Notes: generated by a model from the letters alone, not told the origin. A stretch of 64,000 bases of DNA from Tunturibacter empetritectus (GCF_040358985.1 NZ_CP132932.1:2480001-2544000), one strand, 5' to 3'; counted from the stretch's first letter, positions 45,262 through 54,694 are shown. Translations and numbers: made by a program.

Positions 45262-48066
45262 TTGAGCCGACTTTTAGAGAATATGAATCCGCAACAACAG
45301 GAAGGCATCCGCTCAGTGGATGGGCCGGTGCTGCTGCTGGCAGGAGCAGGATCTGGCAAGACGCGCGTCATTACCCATCGCATTGCTTATTTAATTCAGG
45401 AACGGGGTGTACCGGCCGACGCGATTCTCGCTGTGACCTTTACGAATAAGGCCGCCAAAGAGATGGCCGAGCGGGTCGATAAGATTCTGGGGCATAGCAG
45501 TCTGGCTAAACCAATGCTGGCCACGTTTCATAGTTTTTGTGTCCGCGTGCTGCGGCGAGATATTGAAGCGCTCCGCGTAGGAGGCGTTGGATTGACCAAG
45601 ACCTTCGCAATCTACGATGAGACCGATCAGCAGGCGGTAGTGAAGCAGGCGCTGAAGCGGCTTGCAATTAACGACAAGTCTTTGAAGCCACGTGTTGCTC
45701 TTGGGCGAATCTCATGGGCGAAGAACCACATGATTGACCCGCAGGAATATTTTCTTGCGAGCACGAACCCGATGGAGGAGAAGATTGCTCACCTCTTTGA
45801 GATTTATAAGAAGGAGTTATTTAAAGCGAACGCTCTGGACTTCGATGATCTACTCCTCGAGACTGTCCGTCTGCTGAAGTCGTCTGAGGAAACTAGAGAA
45901 AGATACAACCGACGCTACAAATATCTTCTCATCGATGAGTACCAGGACACTAACCGACCTCAATATGAGTTGATGAAACTGCTGGCCGGACCTGATTCCA
46001 ACGTCTGCGTGGTTGGCGACGAAGATCAGTCGATCTACAGCTGGCGTGGCGCAGACATCAAAAACATATTGGAGTTTGAGAAGGACTTTCCTGCAACCAA
46101 GACGATCCGGCTTGAGCAGAACTACCGTTCAACGCAGGTCATCCTGGAAGGCGCGGGAGCGGTTGTTGCACAGAATACACAGCGGAAGGGCAAGAATCTG
46201 TTCACCACGCGAGAGGGTGGAAGCTTGATCGGCTACTACGAAGCCCCCGATGGTGAGAACGAAGCGCTGTTTATTGCCGATCGCATTCAGCGGTATCTGC
46301 GTGAGGCAGGGGGGCAGGTAGATCTACCGAGATGCGCTGTACTCTACCGAACGAACTCTCAGTCGCGGCTCGTCGAAGAGGCTCTGCGCCGATACCAGAT
46401 TCAGTACCACATGGTGGGTGGATTCAGCTTTTATGACCGCGCCGAGGTGAAAGATATTCTGAGCTACCTGAAGCTGGTGCAGAATGTGCATGACTCGATC
46501 GCGCTGGGAAGAGTGGTGAATTCGCCTCCTCGTGGAATTGGCAAGACCACAATGGAGACCTTGGAGCGTATGGCTCTGTCAAGCGGCATGAGCACGTGGG
46601 ACGCGATCGGACGCGCGATTGAAGATAAGCTGCTACCTGCGCGAGCATTGCAGGCTCTGAGTAGCTTCCGACGGCTGATTGAAGACGCGCGGGCAATGCT
46701 GGGCCCTGGTTTTGCAGAGAAGCTAGCTGAGGACGTCGCACAGGACGATGACACTTTCCTGCGCTCCGAGACCGTTGAAGACATTGAAGCGGATGTTTCG
46801 TTCGGGTTTGGTGATCCAGAACCTGAGGACACGGGCGCGAATACTTCGTTCGACACAAGTTTTAACTTCGGCTTCGACTTTGGTCCGAGCGAAGAGATCT
46901 CCACCCTCGCAGCGGAGAACTCTTCAGACTCGGATGCGGCACACGGAATCGACTCAGTGAGTTTCAATCCATTTGCACCGGTGATACTCAAGAAGTCCGC
47001 AGAGACAACAGTGGATAAAACTGCTGAAATCAAGATGGCAGACGAAAAGCCAGCGTTCCGCAAACCTGGTGATGCTGCCACGCTGCCGGAGTTGATTAAG
47101 TTTCTGAACGACCGGAGTGGATACATTCGAGCGCTGGAAGAAGAGGCTACTCCGGAGTCTTTCTCGCGGATCGAAAACCTGAAGGAGCTTGCCAACGCAG
47201 CCCAGGATGCACAGGAGCGTGGGGAAACACTGCATGAGTTTCTGGATCACGCCGCGCTGGTCAGCGATGCAGATAGTTACAGCGAAGAGGCGAGAGTAAC
47301 GTTGATGACGTTGCATGCTGCCAAAGGTTTGGAGTTTCCGCTGGTGTTCTTGAGTGGGATGGAAGAGGGTCTGTTCCCTAACTCTCGAACTCTGACCGAT
47401 CCACCTGGGCTGGAAGAAGAGCGCCGCCTTTGCTACGTCGGCATGACGAGGGCGATGGATACGCTGATCATGACTCGCGCCAGATATCGGCGGCGGTACG
47501 GAAGCGACATGCCTGAATCGAGCATCGCTTCGCGATTTTTGGAAGAGGTCCCCAGCCGACTTGTGGAAGATCTGGGAAGTCCGCCGACGCGACCGCAGTT
47601 CTCTGGATCAGATTACAGTTCGGGATATGGTGGGACGTATGCGACGCCCTATCCCAAGGCAAACAGGTTCGGCCGTCCGAGTACCGAGCAGAGCGATCGA
47701 CACTACAGCTATGAAGACGAAGATCAAAGCGGGGAGCGAGCTCCGGCAAGGCCTTCTGGGCTTCCCAGTGTGAACCGTCGCGCCGGATACCCCGCCAAAA
47801 CCGCGCCGCTGGGGCAATCGATGGATAACATTGCCAGCTTCTTCGCCGCACGGGGACAGAAGATTTCGCGTCCAAAACTTGAAGTTCAGGAGCAGACTGG
47901 GAAGACCGGGTTGAAGCAGGGTTCGCGGGTCAGGCATCCCAAGTATGGGGAAGGCACCGTGTTTCGTCGCGAAGGCGATGGGGATGACGCGAAGATTACA
48001 GTACAATTCCAACAGCACGGCGTAAAGAAGTTGGTTGAGAAGTTTGCCCAGCTGGAGCGCCTCTAA
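45262..48066 (+). CDS. ATP-dependent DNA helicase, UvrD/PcrA type, with acidic insert
   Basis: The protein (934 residues from TTG 45262) has all superfamily-1A motifs: Walker A GAGSGKTRVITHRIAYLI, DEYQDTNRPQYELMKLL, GDEDQSIYSWRGADI, motif IV near RLEQNYRST, HAAKGLEFPLVFLSGMEEG and CYVGMTRAMDTLIMTRARY. The C-terminus has the PcrA-type Tudor-like tail (VRHPKYGEGTVFRREGDGDD). It unwinds DNA in nucleotide excision repair or replication restart. Between about residues 505 and 615, in the 2B subdomain, lies an unusual acidic, Phe- and Ser-rich insert (FNFGFDFGPSEEISTLAAEN). Start is uncertain: TTG 45262 has the best spacing to TGGAG; GTG 45256 and ATG 45283 are alternatives. Confidence 0.9.
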   Translation: MSRLLENMNPQQQEGIRSVDGPVLLLAGAGSGKTRVITHRIAYLIQERGVPADAILAVTFTNKAAKEMAERVDKILGHSSLAKPMLATFHSFCVRVLRRDIEALRVGGVGLTKTFAIYDETDQQAVVKQALKRLAINDKSLKPRVALGRISWAKNHMIDPQEYFLASTNPMEEKIAHLFEIYKKELFKANALDFDDLLLETVRLLKSSEETRERYNRRYKYLLIDEYQDTNRPQYELMKLLAGPDSNVCVVGDEDQSIYSWRGADIKNILEFEKDFPATKTIRLEQNYRSTQVILEGAGAVVAQNTQRKGKNLFTTREGGSLIGYYEAPDGENEALFIADRIQRYLREAGGQVDLPRCAVLYRTNSQSRLVEEALRRYQIQYHMVGGFSFYDRAEVKDILSYLKLVQNVHDSIALGRVVNSPPRGIGKTTMETLERMALSSGMSTWDAIGRAIEDKLLPARALQALSSFRRLIEDARAMLGPGFAEKLAEDVAQDDDTFLRSETVEDIEADVSFGFGDPEPEDTGANTSFDTSFNFGFDFGPSEEISTLAAENSSDSDAAHGIDSVSFNPFAPVILKKSAETTVDKTAEIKMADEKPAFRKPGDAATLPELIKFLNDRSGYIRALEEEATPESFSRIENLKELANAAQDAQERGETLHEFLDHAALVSDADSYSEEARVTLMTLHAAKGLEFPLVFLSGMEEGLFPNSRTLTDPPGLEEERRLCYVGMTRAMDTLIMTRARYRRRYGSDMPESSIASRFLEEVPSRLVEDLGSPPTRPQFSGSDYSSGYGGTYATPYPKANRFGRPSTEQSDRHYSYEDEDQSGERAPARPSGLPSVNRRAGYPAKTAPLGQSMDNIASFFAARGQKISRPKLEVQEQTGKTGLKQGSRVRHPKYGEGTVFRREGDGDDAKITVQFQQHGVKKLVEKFAQLERL

Positions 48067-48108
48067 GTTTCGAAAAATCGCGTCTAGAAGAAAGATTGGC
48101 AAAGATAC

Positions 48109-48264
48109 ATGGCAAACACCAAGAGCATCACCGACACACAGGAGCGCAAGAAGGTAAAGCGCGCAGCACGCAAAGCCGCACCAGCGAAGGGTCCACGCAC
48201 CGGTGCCCGCGGCGAGAACAAGCAAAAGGTAAAGAAGGCAGCCCGCGGCCAAAGCAAGCGGTAG
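48109..48264 (+). CDS. Small highly basic protein
   Basis: A 51-residue frame reads MANTKSITDTQERKKVKRAA, then RKAAPAKGPRTGARGENKQK and VKKAARGQSKR, so almost half the residues are Lys, Arg or Ala. It is too short to be found by ordinary ORF thresholds. It begins 42 bp after the helicase stop and probably uses the same transcript. Such Lys/Ala-rich peptides resemble ribosome- or nucleic-acid-binding tails; I think close homologues occur in other acidobacterial genomes but cannot verify this here. A longer frame in another phase (48096-48287) overlaps it and has no such pattern. Confidence 0.6.
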   Translation: MANTKSITDTQERKKVKRAARKAAPAKGPRTGARGENKQKVKKAARGQSKR

Positions 48265-48398
48265 CCCCTGCTGGGGTCGCTCGCTAAAGTGTTGAGCCGC
48301 GTGATCCCCGGCCTCCATTGAAGTAGAAGTCTTCTGAAATCGCATTGTGTAGTCGGAAACGCCCCGCACCAATTCATCTGTAAGCAGGAGCGAGCGCG

Positions 48399-49967
48399 CT
48401 GGCCAGGCAAATCTTTGCAACTAAGTCGATAGACAAGCTGATCTCAGAATCGGAGAGGCCCGAGCACGCGTTGAAGAAGACGCTGGGCCCCGTTTCACTA
48501 ACTGCGCTGGGTATTGGCGCGGTGATCGGTTCAGGCATCTTTACGGTGATCGGCACGGCGATTGGTGGCAATCCTGCGAAGATTGCGGACTGGAAGGGCT
48601 CGCCGATTGTTGACCTGATTGTCGGGTGGCTGCACCACACAAGCGGCGCAGTGGCGGGACGTCCCGGCGCCGGGCCAGCGTTGGCTCTGTCGCTGGTGCT
48701 GGTGGCTATCGTCTGCGCGTTAACCGGGCTCTGCTACGCAGAGTTGGCGTCGATGATTCCGATTGCGGGATCGGCGTACACGTATACGTATGCGACGTTG
48801 GGCGAGTTGATCGCCTGGGTGATTGGGTGGGACCTAATCCTCGAATACGCCTTCAGCAACATGAGCGTGAGCGTAGGCTTCGCGGCTCATTTGGTGGCTC
48901 TGCTGGATTGGATCGGAATTCCGCTGTCTCCCATGTGGTTGTCGCCGGCTTACCTGCCGCTCGGCCTGCAGGACCTGCAGGGTAAGGACATCTACGCCAG
49001 CGGATGGCACGCTGGATTCAACATTCCGGCGTTTCTGATTGTGTTGCTCCTGACGGTTGTGCTGGTGCGCGGCATTCGGGAGTCGGCGCGAACCAACAAC
49101 ATTATGGTGCTGGTCAAGATCGCGGCGATCCTGCTGTTCGTCTTTTTCGGTTTGAGCTTTATTCACCCTGCGAACTACACGCCCTTCTCGCCCAATGGGT
49201 GGTCGGGTGTCCTGGCGGGCGGGTCGATCATATTCTTTACGTATATCGGGTTTGATTCGGTCTCGACGGCCAGCGAGGAGTGCAGGCAGCCCCGGCGCGA
49301 TGTGCCGATTGGAATCCTGGCAACGCTGTTGGTCTGCACGGTTCTCTACATTGGTGTTGCTGTGGTGCTGACGGGCATGGTGCCGTGGCTGTCGGTGGCG
49401 GGAGACGCTGCGCCGGTGGTGAATGCCCTGAAGCGAGTGGCTCTGACGCCAGGGGGGCACAAGCTGCATTGGGTGCAACTGGCGGTGTTGATCGGTGCTC
49501 TGGTGGGCATGATCTCGTCGATCCTGGTGTTTCAGCTGGGTCAGGCGCGAGTATGGTTTGCCATGTCGCGGGACCGGTTGCTGCCGGATGTCTTCAGCAG
49601 GGTGCATCCGAAGTTCCGGACGCCAGCGTTCGCGACGTGGGTTGCAGGCGTGCTCGTGGCGATTCCGGCGGGGCTGTTTGACGTAGGTACGTTCGCGGAG
49701 ATGTCGAACATTGGTACGTTGTTCGCGTTCGTGCTGGTTTCGATCGGGGTCATTGTCCTCAGGCACAGAGAGCCGGAGCGTCATCGCGGGTTCCGCGTGC
49801 CGTTTGGGCCGGTGATTCCTATTCTGTCGGTGCTGTTCTGCATCCTGTTGATGGCTGGACTGCCGGCGATCACGTGGGTGAGGTTCTTTGTGTGGCTGAT
49901 CATCGGGTTGGTGGTTTACTTCTTCTACAGTCGCAAGCGGAGTGAGTTCTACACGCCGAAGGTTTAG
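48399..49967 (+). CDS. APC family amino acid permease, probable CTG start
   Basis: The protein (522 residues) has about twelve transmembrane segments and the APC superfamily opening TLGPVSLTALGIGAVIGSGI. Conserved N-terminal cytoplasmic sequence (ARQIFATKSIDKLISE, then HALKKTLGP) extends upstream of the first standard start codon, a TTG at 48471. The frame is closed by TAA at 48381, and the only plausible initiator between is CTG at 48399, eight bases after AGGAG (48386-48390). A CTG start is therefore proposed. It imports or exchanges cationic or neutral amino acids; which is not evident. About 70 bp separate it from the adenosine deaminase gene. Confidence 0.85.
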   Translation: MARQIFATKSIDKLISESERPEHALKKTLGPVSLTALGIGAVIGSGIFTVIGTAIGGNPAKIADWKGSPIVDLIVGWLHHTSGAVAGRPGAGPALALSLVLVAIVCALTGLCYAELASMIPIAGSAYTYTYATLGELIAWVIGWDLILEYAFSNMSVSVGFAAHLVALLDWIGIPLSPMWLSPAYLPLGLQDLQGKDIYASGWHAGFNIPAFLIVLLLTVVLVRGIRESARTNNIMVLVKIAAILLFVFFGLSFIHPANYTPFSPNGWSGVLAGGSIIFFTYIGFDSVSTASEECRQPRRDVPIGILATLLVCTVLYIGVAVVLTGMVPWLSVAGDAAPVVNALKRVALTPGGHKLHWVQLAVLIGALVGMISSILVFQLGQARVWFAMSRDRLLPDVFSRVHPKFRTPAFATWVAGVLVAIPAGLFDVGTFAEMSNIGTLFAFVLVSIGVIVLRHREPERHRGFRVPFGPVIPILSVLFCILLMAGLPAITWVRFFVWLIIGLVVYFFYSRKRSEFYTPKV

Positions 49968-50038
49968 GCAGCTTGGCCAACAAGCTGGAGCTGACGAGAT
50001 GGGCCAAGAAGTCGGTCCAGGAAGTCTAAGATAGACAG

Positions 50039-51079
50039 ATGGCGCGAAGACAGACGAAACAAGACGCTGAGATCGATGTAGTTGACTGGCTGCGAAAGCT
50101 GCCGAAGGTTGAGCTGCATCTGCATCTCGAGGGAACGATTCAGCTGGATACTTTGCTGGAGTTGAGCAAGCGGCATGATGCGGAGCCGCTGACGAGTGAG
50201 GCGGCGAAGAAGCTCTATGTCTATGAGAATTTTCTTGGATTTATGGACTCGTTCAAGGCGGTTTCGGCCCGTCTGGTGGGACCGGACGACTATGAGTTGA
50301 TTGCTTACAACATGGTTCGGGATCTGGCGGCACAGGGTGTGGTGCATGCCGAGGTGTATATCTCGTTCGGGATTATCTATTACTGGAAGAACCAGCAGGT
50401 GGAGCCTTACGTCGAGGCGATCGAGCGGGGCCGGGTTCGGGCTGAGAAGGACTTTGGGACTACTGTCTACTGGCTGATCGATGCGGTGCGGCACTTCGGG
50501 GCGGAGGAGGCGGTGAAGGTGTTTCGGAAGGCCGCTGAGTTGCGGAGGCTGTATCCGAGCATCGTTGGGATCGGGATCGGCGGGGATGAGGCGCGGGGGA
50601 GTGCGGATCTGTTCAAGGAGTCGTATGCGGAGGCAAAGGCTGCGGGGCTGCGGCTGACGGCTCACGCGGGCGAGACGATCGGTCCTGAGAGCATCTGGGC
50701 GGCGATCAATATCGGGGCGGAGCGGGTGGGCCATGCCTTGTCCGCCCAACATGATGCGGAGCTGCTGGAGGTGCTGGCGGAGCGACAGATTCCGCTGGAG
50801 CTGAATGTGACCAGCAACATCCGGACGGGCTGTTGCAAGAGCTTCGACGAGCATCCGGTGAAGCATTACTTTGACTCGGGGCTGATGGTGACGATCAACT
50901 CCGATGATCCTCCAATGTTCGGGAGCAATCTGCTGGAAGAGTACGTGCTGGTGCAGAGCCGGTTCGAGTTTTCGCTCGAGCAGATGCGGGAGCTGGCGGC
51001 AAATGCGGTGGAGGCCAGCTTTCTGCCTCCGGAGCGGAAGCTCGGGCTGCTGCGGCGGGTGGAGCAGTACGGGTATTGA
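50039..51079 (+). CDS. add: Adenosine deaminase
   Basis: The 346-residue amidohydrolase converts adenosine to inosine. Zinc-binding HLHLEG (H27, H29), the HAGETIGPESIW motif with the third zinc histidine and catalytic glutamate, RVGHALSAQHDAELLEVLAE, and the final zinc aspartate in SDDPPMFGSNLLEEY are all present at normal spacing. Length is typical. It may equally be an adenine deaminase-like enzyme of the same family; the family does not separate cleanly by sequence alone. It lies about 70 bp after the permease gene in the same direction and is followed at once by repeat family A copy 2. Confidence 0.88.
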   Translation: MARRQTKQDAEIDVVDWLRKLPKVELHLHLEGTIQLDTLLELSKRHDAEPLTSEAAKKLYVYENFLGFMDSFKAVSARLVGPDDYELIAYNMVRDLAAQGVVHAEVYISFGIIYYWKNQQVEPYVEAIERGRVRAEKDFGTTVYWLIDAVRHFGAEEAVKVFRKAAELRRLYPSIVGIGIGGDEARGSADLFKESYAEAKAAGLRLTAHAGETIGPESIWAAINIGAERVGHALSAQHDAELLEVLAERQIPLELNVTSNIRTGCCKSFDEHPVKHYFDSGLMVTINSDDPPMFGSNLLEEYVLVQSRFEFSLEQMRELAANAVEASFLPPERKLGLLRRVEQYGY

Positions 51080-51087
51080 TTCTATGA

Positions 51088-51374
51088 GGTGCCCCCTCCC
51101 CCCCCCCCATTACCCGCGTGTAACTCCTTTATTTTTAATGAGTTACAGCTTGATACCCTCTGCAAAATATTCATTCTAAACGGGTTGCTTGCAGATTCCT
51201 CCAAGCAAAGGGGTTACGAGTCAGTTCTACCCTTTAAAGCAATGTAGCCCCAGAGTTGGCCGGGGCTATATTGCGATCTGTATCCAGTATAGCGGTTTGA
51301 CCATAACTAATACGCCACGCGAATGTGCTGGATTGGCGCGGGTTTTCGCCGTTCGGGGGCTTGACAAGGTTTTG
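51088..51374 (+). repeat. Dispersed repeat family A, copy 2
   Basis: A 287-bp segment beginning with a C-run (GCCCCCTCCCCCCCCCCC) right after the adenosine deaminase stop matches 11376-11650 end to end. TGTAACTC (51119-51126) pairs perfectly with GAGTTACA (51140-51147). The 11.4-kb copy has other bases in both arms but keeps pairing. A second hairpin, AGCCCC (51246-51251) with GGGGCT (51262-51267), lies where copy 1 has an unrelated 12-base palindrome CAGGGAACCCTG. The conserved 3' block TTGACAAGGTTTT corresponds to TTGACAGGTTTTT in copy 1. No protein is encoded. Confidence 0.75.
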
Positions 51375-51394
51375 CCGCGACCGAAGCCTAGTGT

Positions 51395-51949
51395 CTACGG
51401 AGTGTTAATACGCTTTCCATAAATTGCGCAGATCGGAGCAGTTCCTCGCCGTAGATCCGATCCATACTTCTCTGCGAGTTTTTCCTGGAGTTCCCCGCAT
51501 ATTGCGTGGCCCATCTCATGGGTGACCGCATAATCGAGAATACTTCCTGGTGGCAGACCAAATCTGCGAGCGACCATTGACTGACGAGAGTCCACGGTTT
51601 CAAAGAGTTCTTCTTCCAACACGGTGACGCGAGCGCTGAGCTCGCTGAACGCGGGCGATTCCGGGTCCCCGCCCAACTGCTTTATCGTCTTTCTCCAGTG
51701 TGCTGAACCTGCAAGCACGAAGGTCCACTGGCCCATTTTTTCAGTTGGATATCTTTCGAGAACCTTTGCCAGCAGCGAGGCGCTCGTAAGACATTGAGAT
51801 GGGTCGTAATCAAGTGTGCAGGAGAACGAGATAGCGCGCGAGAGAGAGGCAGGACGTTTTGGAAGGTCTACCGGCTGGATTCTAATTGAGGTCGTTTGCG
51901 CACTGATGGAGGACACCCATAGAAAGATGACAGCGGTGAAGATTTTCAT
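51395..51949 (-). CDS. Small exported protein with an HExxH zinc-protease motif
   Basis: The 184-residue protein has a signal peptide (MKIFTAVIFLWVSSISAQ) and a mature chain with HEMGH (144-148) in THEMGHAICGELQEKLAEKY, the HExxH motif of zinc metalloproteases, with a glutamate eight residues after the second histidine. A cysteine pair (FSCTLDYDPSQC) may form a disulfide. Start 51949 follows GAGGTG at six bases; a three-codon longer frame is not needed. No other domain is seen and the protein is short for a peptidase, so it may be an inactive or truncated minimal zincin. It is monocistronic, with repeat family A copy 2 just after its stop. Confidence 0.5.
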   Translation of the reverse strand: MKIFTAVIFLWVSSISAQTTSIRIQPVDLPKRPASLSRAISFSCTLDYDPSQCLTSASLLAKVLERYPTEKMGQWTFVLAGSAHWRKTIKQLGGDPESPAFSELSARVTVLEEELFETVDSRQSMVARRFGLPPGSILDYAVTHEMGHAICGELQEKLAEKYGSDLRRGTAPICAIYGKRINTP

Positions 51950-52293
51950 GGCAGGCACCTCATTGGTTCCCGCCTACGTTGCTCCCTTTGGCCTGCTACC
52001 TCAATGCGAGGTAGGTCGAAATGGTGTCTCAAACAGATCACTGCTAAACTTCTGCGTTCTTATCGAGATAGCAGTGACTGTGATGTCCGAGCCAATGCCG
52101 ATCTGGGAATAGAACTTTCCGGTCTTGAGCGAGCCCGTTCCAGCCACTACCCTGATTCGCGCGACCTCAAAAATAAATAGTTCTACATCATCGATTTAGT
52201 GGAGCAGGATCAGCGATATATCGACTCTCGCGAGGCGCTACTGCGTCCTCAGAAAGAGGGCCGAAATGATAAACTCCGTGCCACAGGTGAGCG
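51950..52293. other. Divergent intergenic region
   Basis: About 340 bp between the minus-strand HExxH gene and the plus-strand CadC/TolB gene. CTACCTC-AATGC-GAGGTAG at 51996-52014 is a perfect inverted repeat with 7-base arms and could be an operator for either gene. No reading frame is convincing. Confidence 0.4.
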
Positions 52294-54435
52294 ATGGCCG
52301 ACCGCGCAGAGGGTCCCGGCTCAATACGATTCGCTCCGTTTGAGCTGGTGCTCGAACCTGAAGAGCTGCGCAGGAATGGAATACGGGTCAAGGTGTCTGG
52401 GCAGGCACTTCAGGTCCTTATCGTTCTGGCCTCGGAACGTGGACGACTCGTCACTCGCGAACATCTTCATAAGGTGCTCTGGCCGGAAACGTCCTTTGGA
52501 GACTTCGAACACGGACTGAACGCCGCTGTAAATCGACTTCGAGAGATTCTCGGCGACTCCGCCATAAATCCTAAATACATCGAGACCATCCCGCGGCAGG
52601 GTTATCGGTTTATCGCTGCGACCAAGGTCGAAGACGAGCAGGTTCCGCCATTGCCGCCTATTGCTTCGACGGAACCTCCGAGACCACCTGCAAAGCTACC
52701 TTCCCGAAGGTGGTGGATTGCACTGGCCGTCGCTGCATGCATCCTCATCAGCCTGGCATGCATTCGACTTAAAGCCAGGCTTGAAGAAGCGTCGCGACTG
52801 CTAAGGATTCAGCGTCTCACAGTTGTTCCATTTACGTCACTGCCAGGCAATGTCACCTCGCCTGCCTTTTCCCCGGATGGAAGCGAGGTCGCATTCGGGT
52901 GGGATGGGGAGACCAACGGCGCAGGATACGATCTCTATGTGAAGGCGATCGGTTCCGAGAACCCTTTGCGCATTACTCACCACCCGTCCGAGAAACTTTC
53001 GATAGCCTGGTCGCCGGATGGGCGCGCCATCGCAATCAGCCGCGTTTCAAAAGAGGGGGCTTCCGGTATCTTTCTGGTTCCGCCGACCGGCGGCCCGGAA
53101 CGGAAGATCTCTTCTCGAAGCTCCACGTACTGGTATGGGAATGAACTCAGCTGGTCTCCCGACGGCAAGTATCTTGCTTTCACGGATCACCCGGAAACCT
53201 CCTACCAGTCGATCATGCTCTATTTGCTTTCGATGAGCACATTGAAGGCAACGCCAGTGACAAAGGACTGTAAGGAAGCCGTCTTGCCTTCCTTTTCCCC
53301 AAAAGGCGAACTTATGGCATGGGTTTGTGCGGATAAGTGGGGAAGCGAGTCGTTACGACTCCTGAATGTGGGCGATGGAAGCACCACAGAGCTACTGAAG
53401 GTGCATGAGATGATCGGCGGCGTCGCCTGGTCGAGAGATGGCGACAGCATCCTTTACAGCTCCCCCTTGATTGGAGGTGGTCTTTGGGAAGTCGTTCTCA
53501 CTCACCCGGAGCGCGCGCAAAGACTACCGATTGGACATGACGTTTCGGATCTAACCGTGAGTTCGTCCGGCCATCGCCTTGTCTATCTGCAAAGCTCCAC
53601 CAACACCAACATCTGGCGGCTTGATCTCGAAGCATCTCCAGTGCAAGCGCACAAGCTAATCGTCTCCTCGGCAGAACAGGAATCAGCCAGCATCTCGCCA
53701 GATGGCAGAAGAATAGCGTTCGAGTCCGACCGCAGCGGAGCCATTGAAATTTGGGTCTGCGACGTCGACGGATCCAACGTCCTCCAACTGACCTCCTTCG
53801 GTGTTATGAGTGGCACACCGCGCTGGTCTCCCGACGGAGGTCTAACCGCTTTTGACTCGCGATACGGCGGCGAATCCAATCTCTACACGGTCGATCCGGA
53901 GGGAGGCGTTCCGGCCAAGCTCAATATCGACATACCCGACAAATCTCAGCCAGGCTGGACGCCAGACGGTAAGTGGATCTACTTCACACAGGGTGATGAC
54001 ACCGGCGAGCCCTCCATCTGGAAAGCGCCGTCGCAGGGTGGCCACGCTGTACAGCTTGCGAGTGTCCCAGCAGCCACGCCTCTGGCCTCACCTGACGGTC
54101 AGTATGTTTACTTCTACCGAAAAAAGAGGCTCTGGCGAATGATGCCGGATGGCTCTTCGCCCGAAGAGCTAAAAGGTATGCCGGAGCTAAGCTTCCAGGG
54201 AGCCGAATGGTTTCCCTCCAAAGCAGGAATCTATTTCATGACCCACGCGAATGGGAAGACGACGATCGAGCTGTTCGACACCAGTACCCAAAAGGTTCGC
54301 CCTGTCTTCGCGCTCGAAAAGGCTGCTCCCTATTGGATCGGCGCAATGCCGGTCTCTCCGGATGGGAAGTGGATGCTGTTCCCACAAATCGATGGGCATT
54401 CCAGCAATCTGATGATGATTGAAAACATGCAGTAG
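52294..54435 (+). CDS. Winged-helix (CadC/OmpR-type) transmembrane regulator with TolB-like propeller
   Basis: The 713-residue protein has an OmpR/PhoB-type winged helix in residues about 10-105 (VKVSGQALQVLIVLASERGR, then YIETIPRQGYRFIA), a proline-rich linker, one transmembrane segment at about 140-160 (WWIALAVAACILISLACI), and a large beta-propeller outside the membrane with repeated PDG motifs (FSPDGSEVAFGWDG, WSPDGKYLAF, ISPDGRRIAFESD, ASPDGQYVYF). Such CadC/ToxR-like proteins sense an outside signal with the propeller and bind DNA inside without a kinase. The target promoter is unknown. It is divergent from the HExxH gene and monocistronic; the next gene is typA about 260 bp away. Confidence 0.82.
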   Translation: MADRAEGPGSIRFAPFELVLEPEELRRNGIRVKVSGQALQVLIVLASERGRLVTREHLHKVLWPETSFGDFEHGLNAAVNRLREILGDSAINPKYIETIPRQGYRFIAATKVEDEQVPPLPPIASTEPPRPPAKLPSRRWWIALAVAACILISLACIRLKARLEEASRLLRIQRLTVVPFTSLPGNVTSPAFSPDGSEVAFGWDGETNGAGYDLYVKAIGSENPLRITHHPSEKLSIAWSPDGRAIAISRVSKEGASGIFLVPPTGGPERKISSRSSTYWYGNELSWSPDGKYLAFTDHPETSYQSIMLYLLSMSTLKATPVTKDCKEAVLPSFSPKGELMAWVCADKWGSESLRLLNVGDGSTTELLKVHEMIGGVAWSRDGDSILYSSPLIGGGLWEVVLTHPERAQRLPIGHDVSDLTVSSSGHRLVYLQSSTNTNIWRLDLEASPVQAHKLIVSSAEQESASISPDGRRIAFESDRSGAIEIWVCDVDGSNVLQLTSFGVMSGTPRWSPDGGLTAFDSRYGGESNLYTVDPEGGVPAKLNIDIPDKSQPGWTPDGKWIYFTQGDDTGEPSIWKAPSQGGHAVQLASVPAATPLASPDGQYVYFYRKKRLWRMMPDGSSPEELKGMPELSFQGAEWFPSKAGIYFMTHANGKTTIELFDTSTQKVRPVFALEKAAPYWIGAMPVSPDGKWMLFPQIDGHSSNLMMIENMQ

Positions 54436-54694
54436 AACACCTGCGCAAACGAAAGAATACTGTCCGATCAGATAGATGGAGGGGGCACGTTCTTCCGCAT
54501 GTTCAGGGAATGGCGCCACGCTTACTCTTGCTCCAGAGACGTCGAATCAATGTTTTACGCTCTGCCATTCACCGTATCTTCTTGCGGTTCCGCAGATTTT
54601 GAAGGCCAATGCGTGCCGAACTAGGCTAAACTAGTAAAGACGCGCACTTTCCCCAAAACATCACTCCTAAGCGCACAGACAGGACACACACGCA

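Noticed and set aside
48096..48287. 63-residue ORF rich in His and Gly
   Set aside because: Out of phase with the 51-residue basic protein in the same place, whose Lys/Ala pattern is far more protein-like.
53220..53879. Minus-strand ORFs opposite the TolB propeller
   Set aside because: Antisense shadows of repeated PDG motifs; no start context or conserved sequence.
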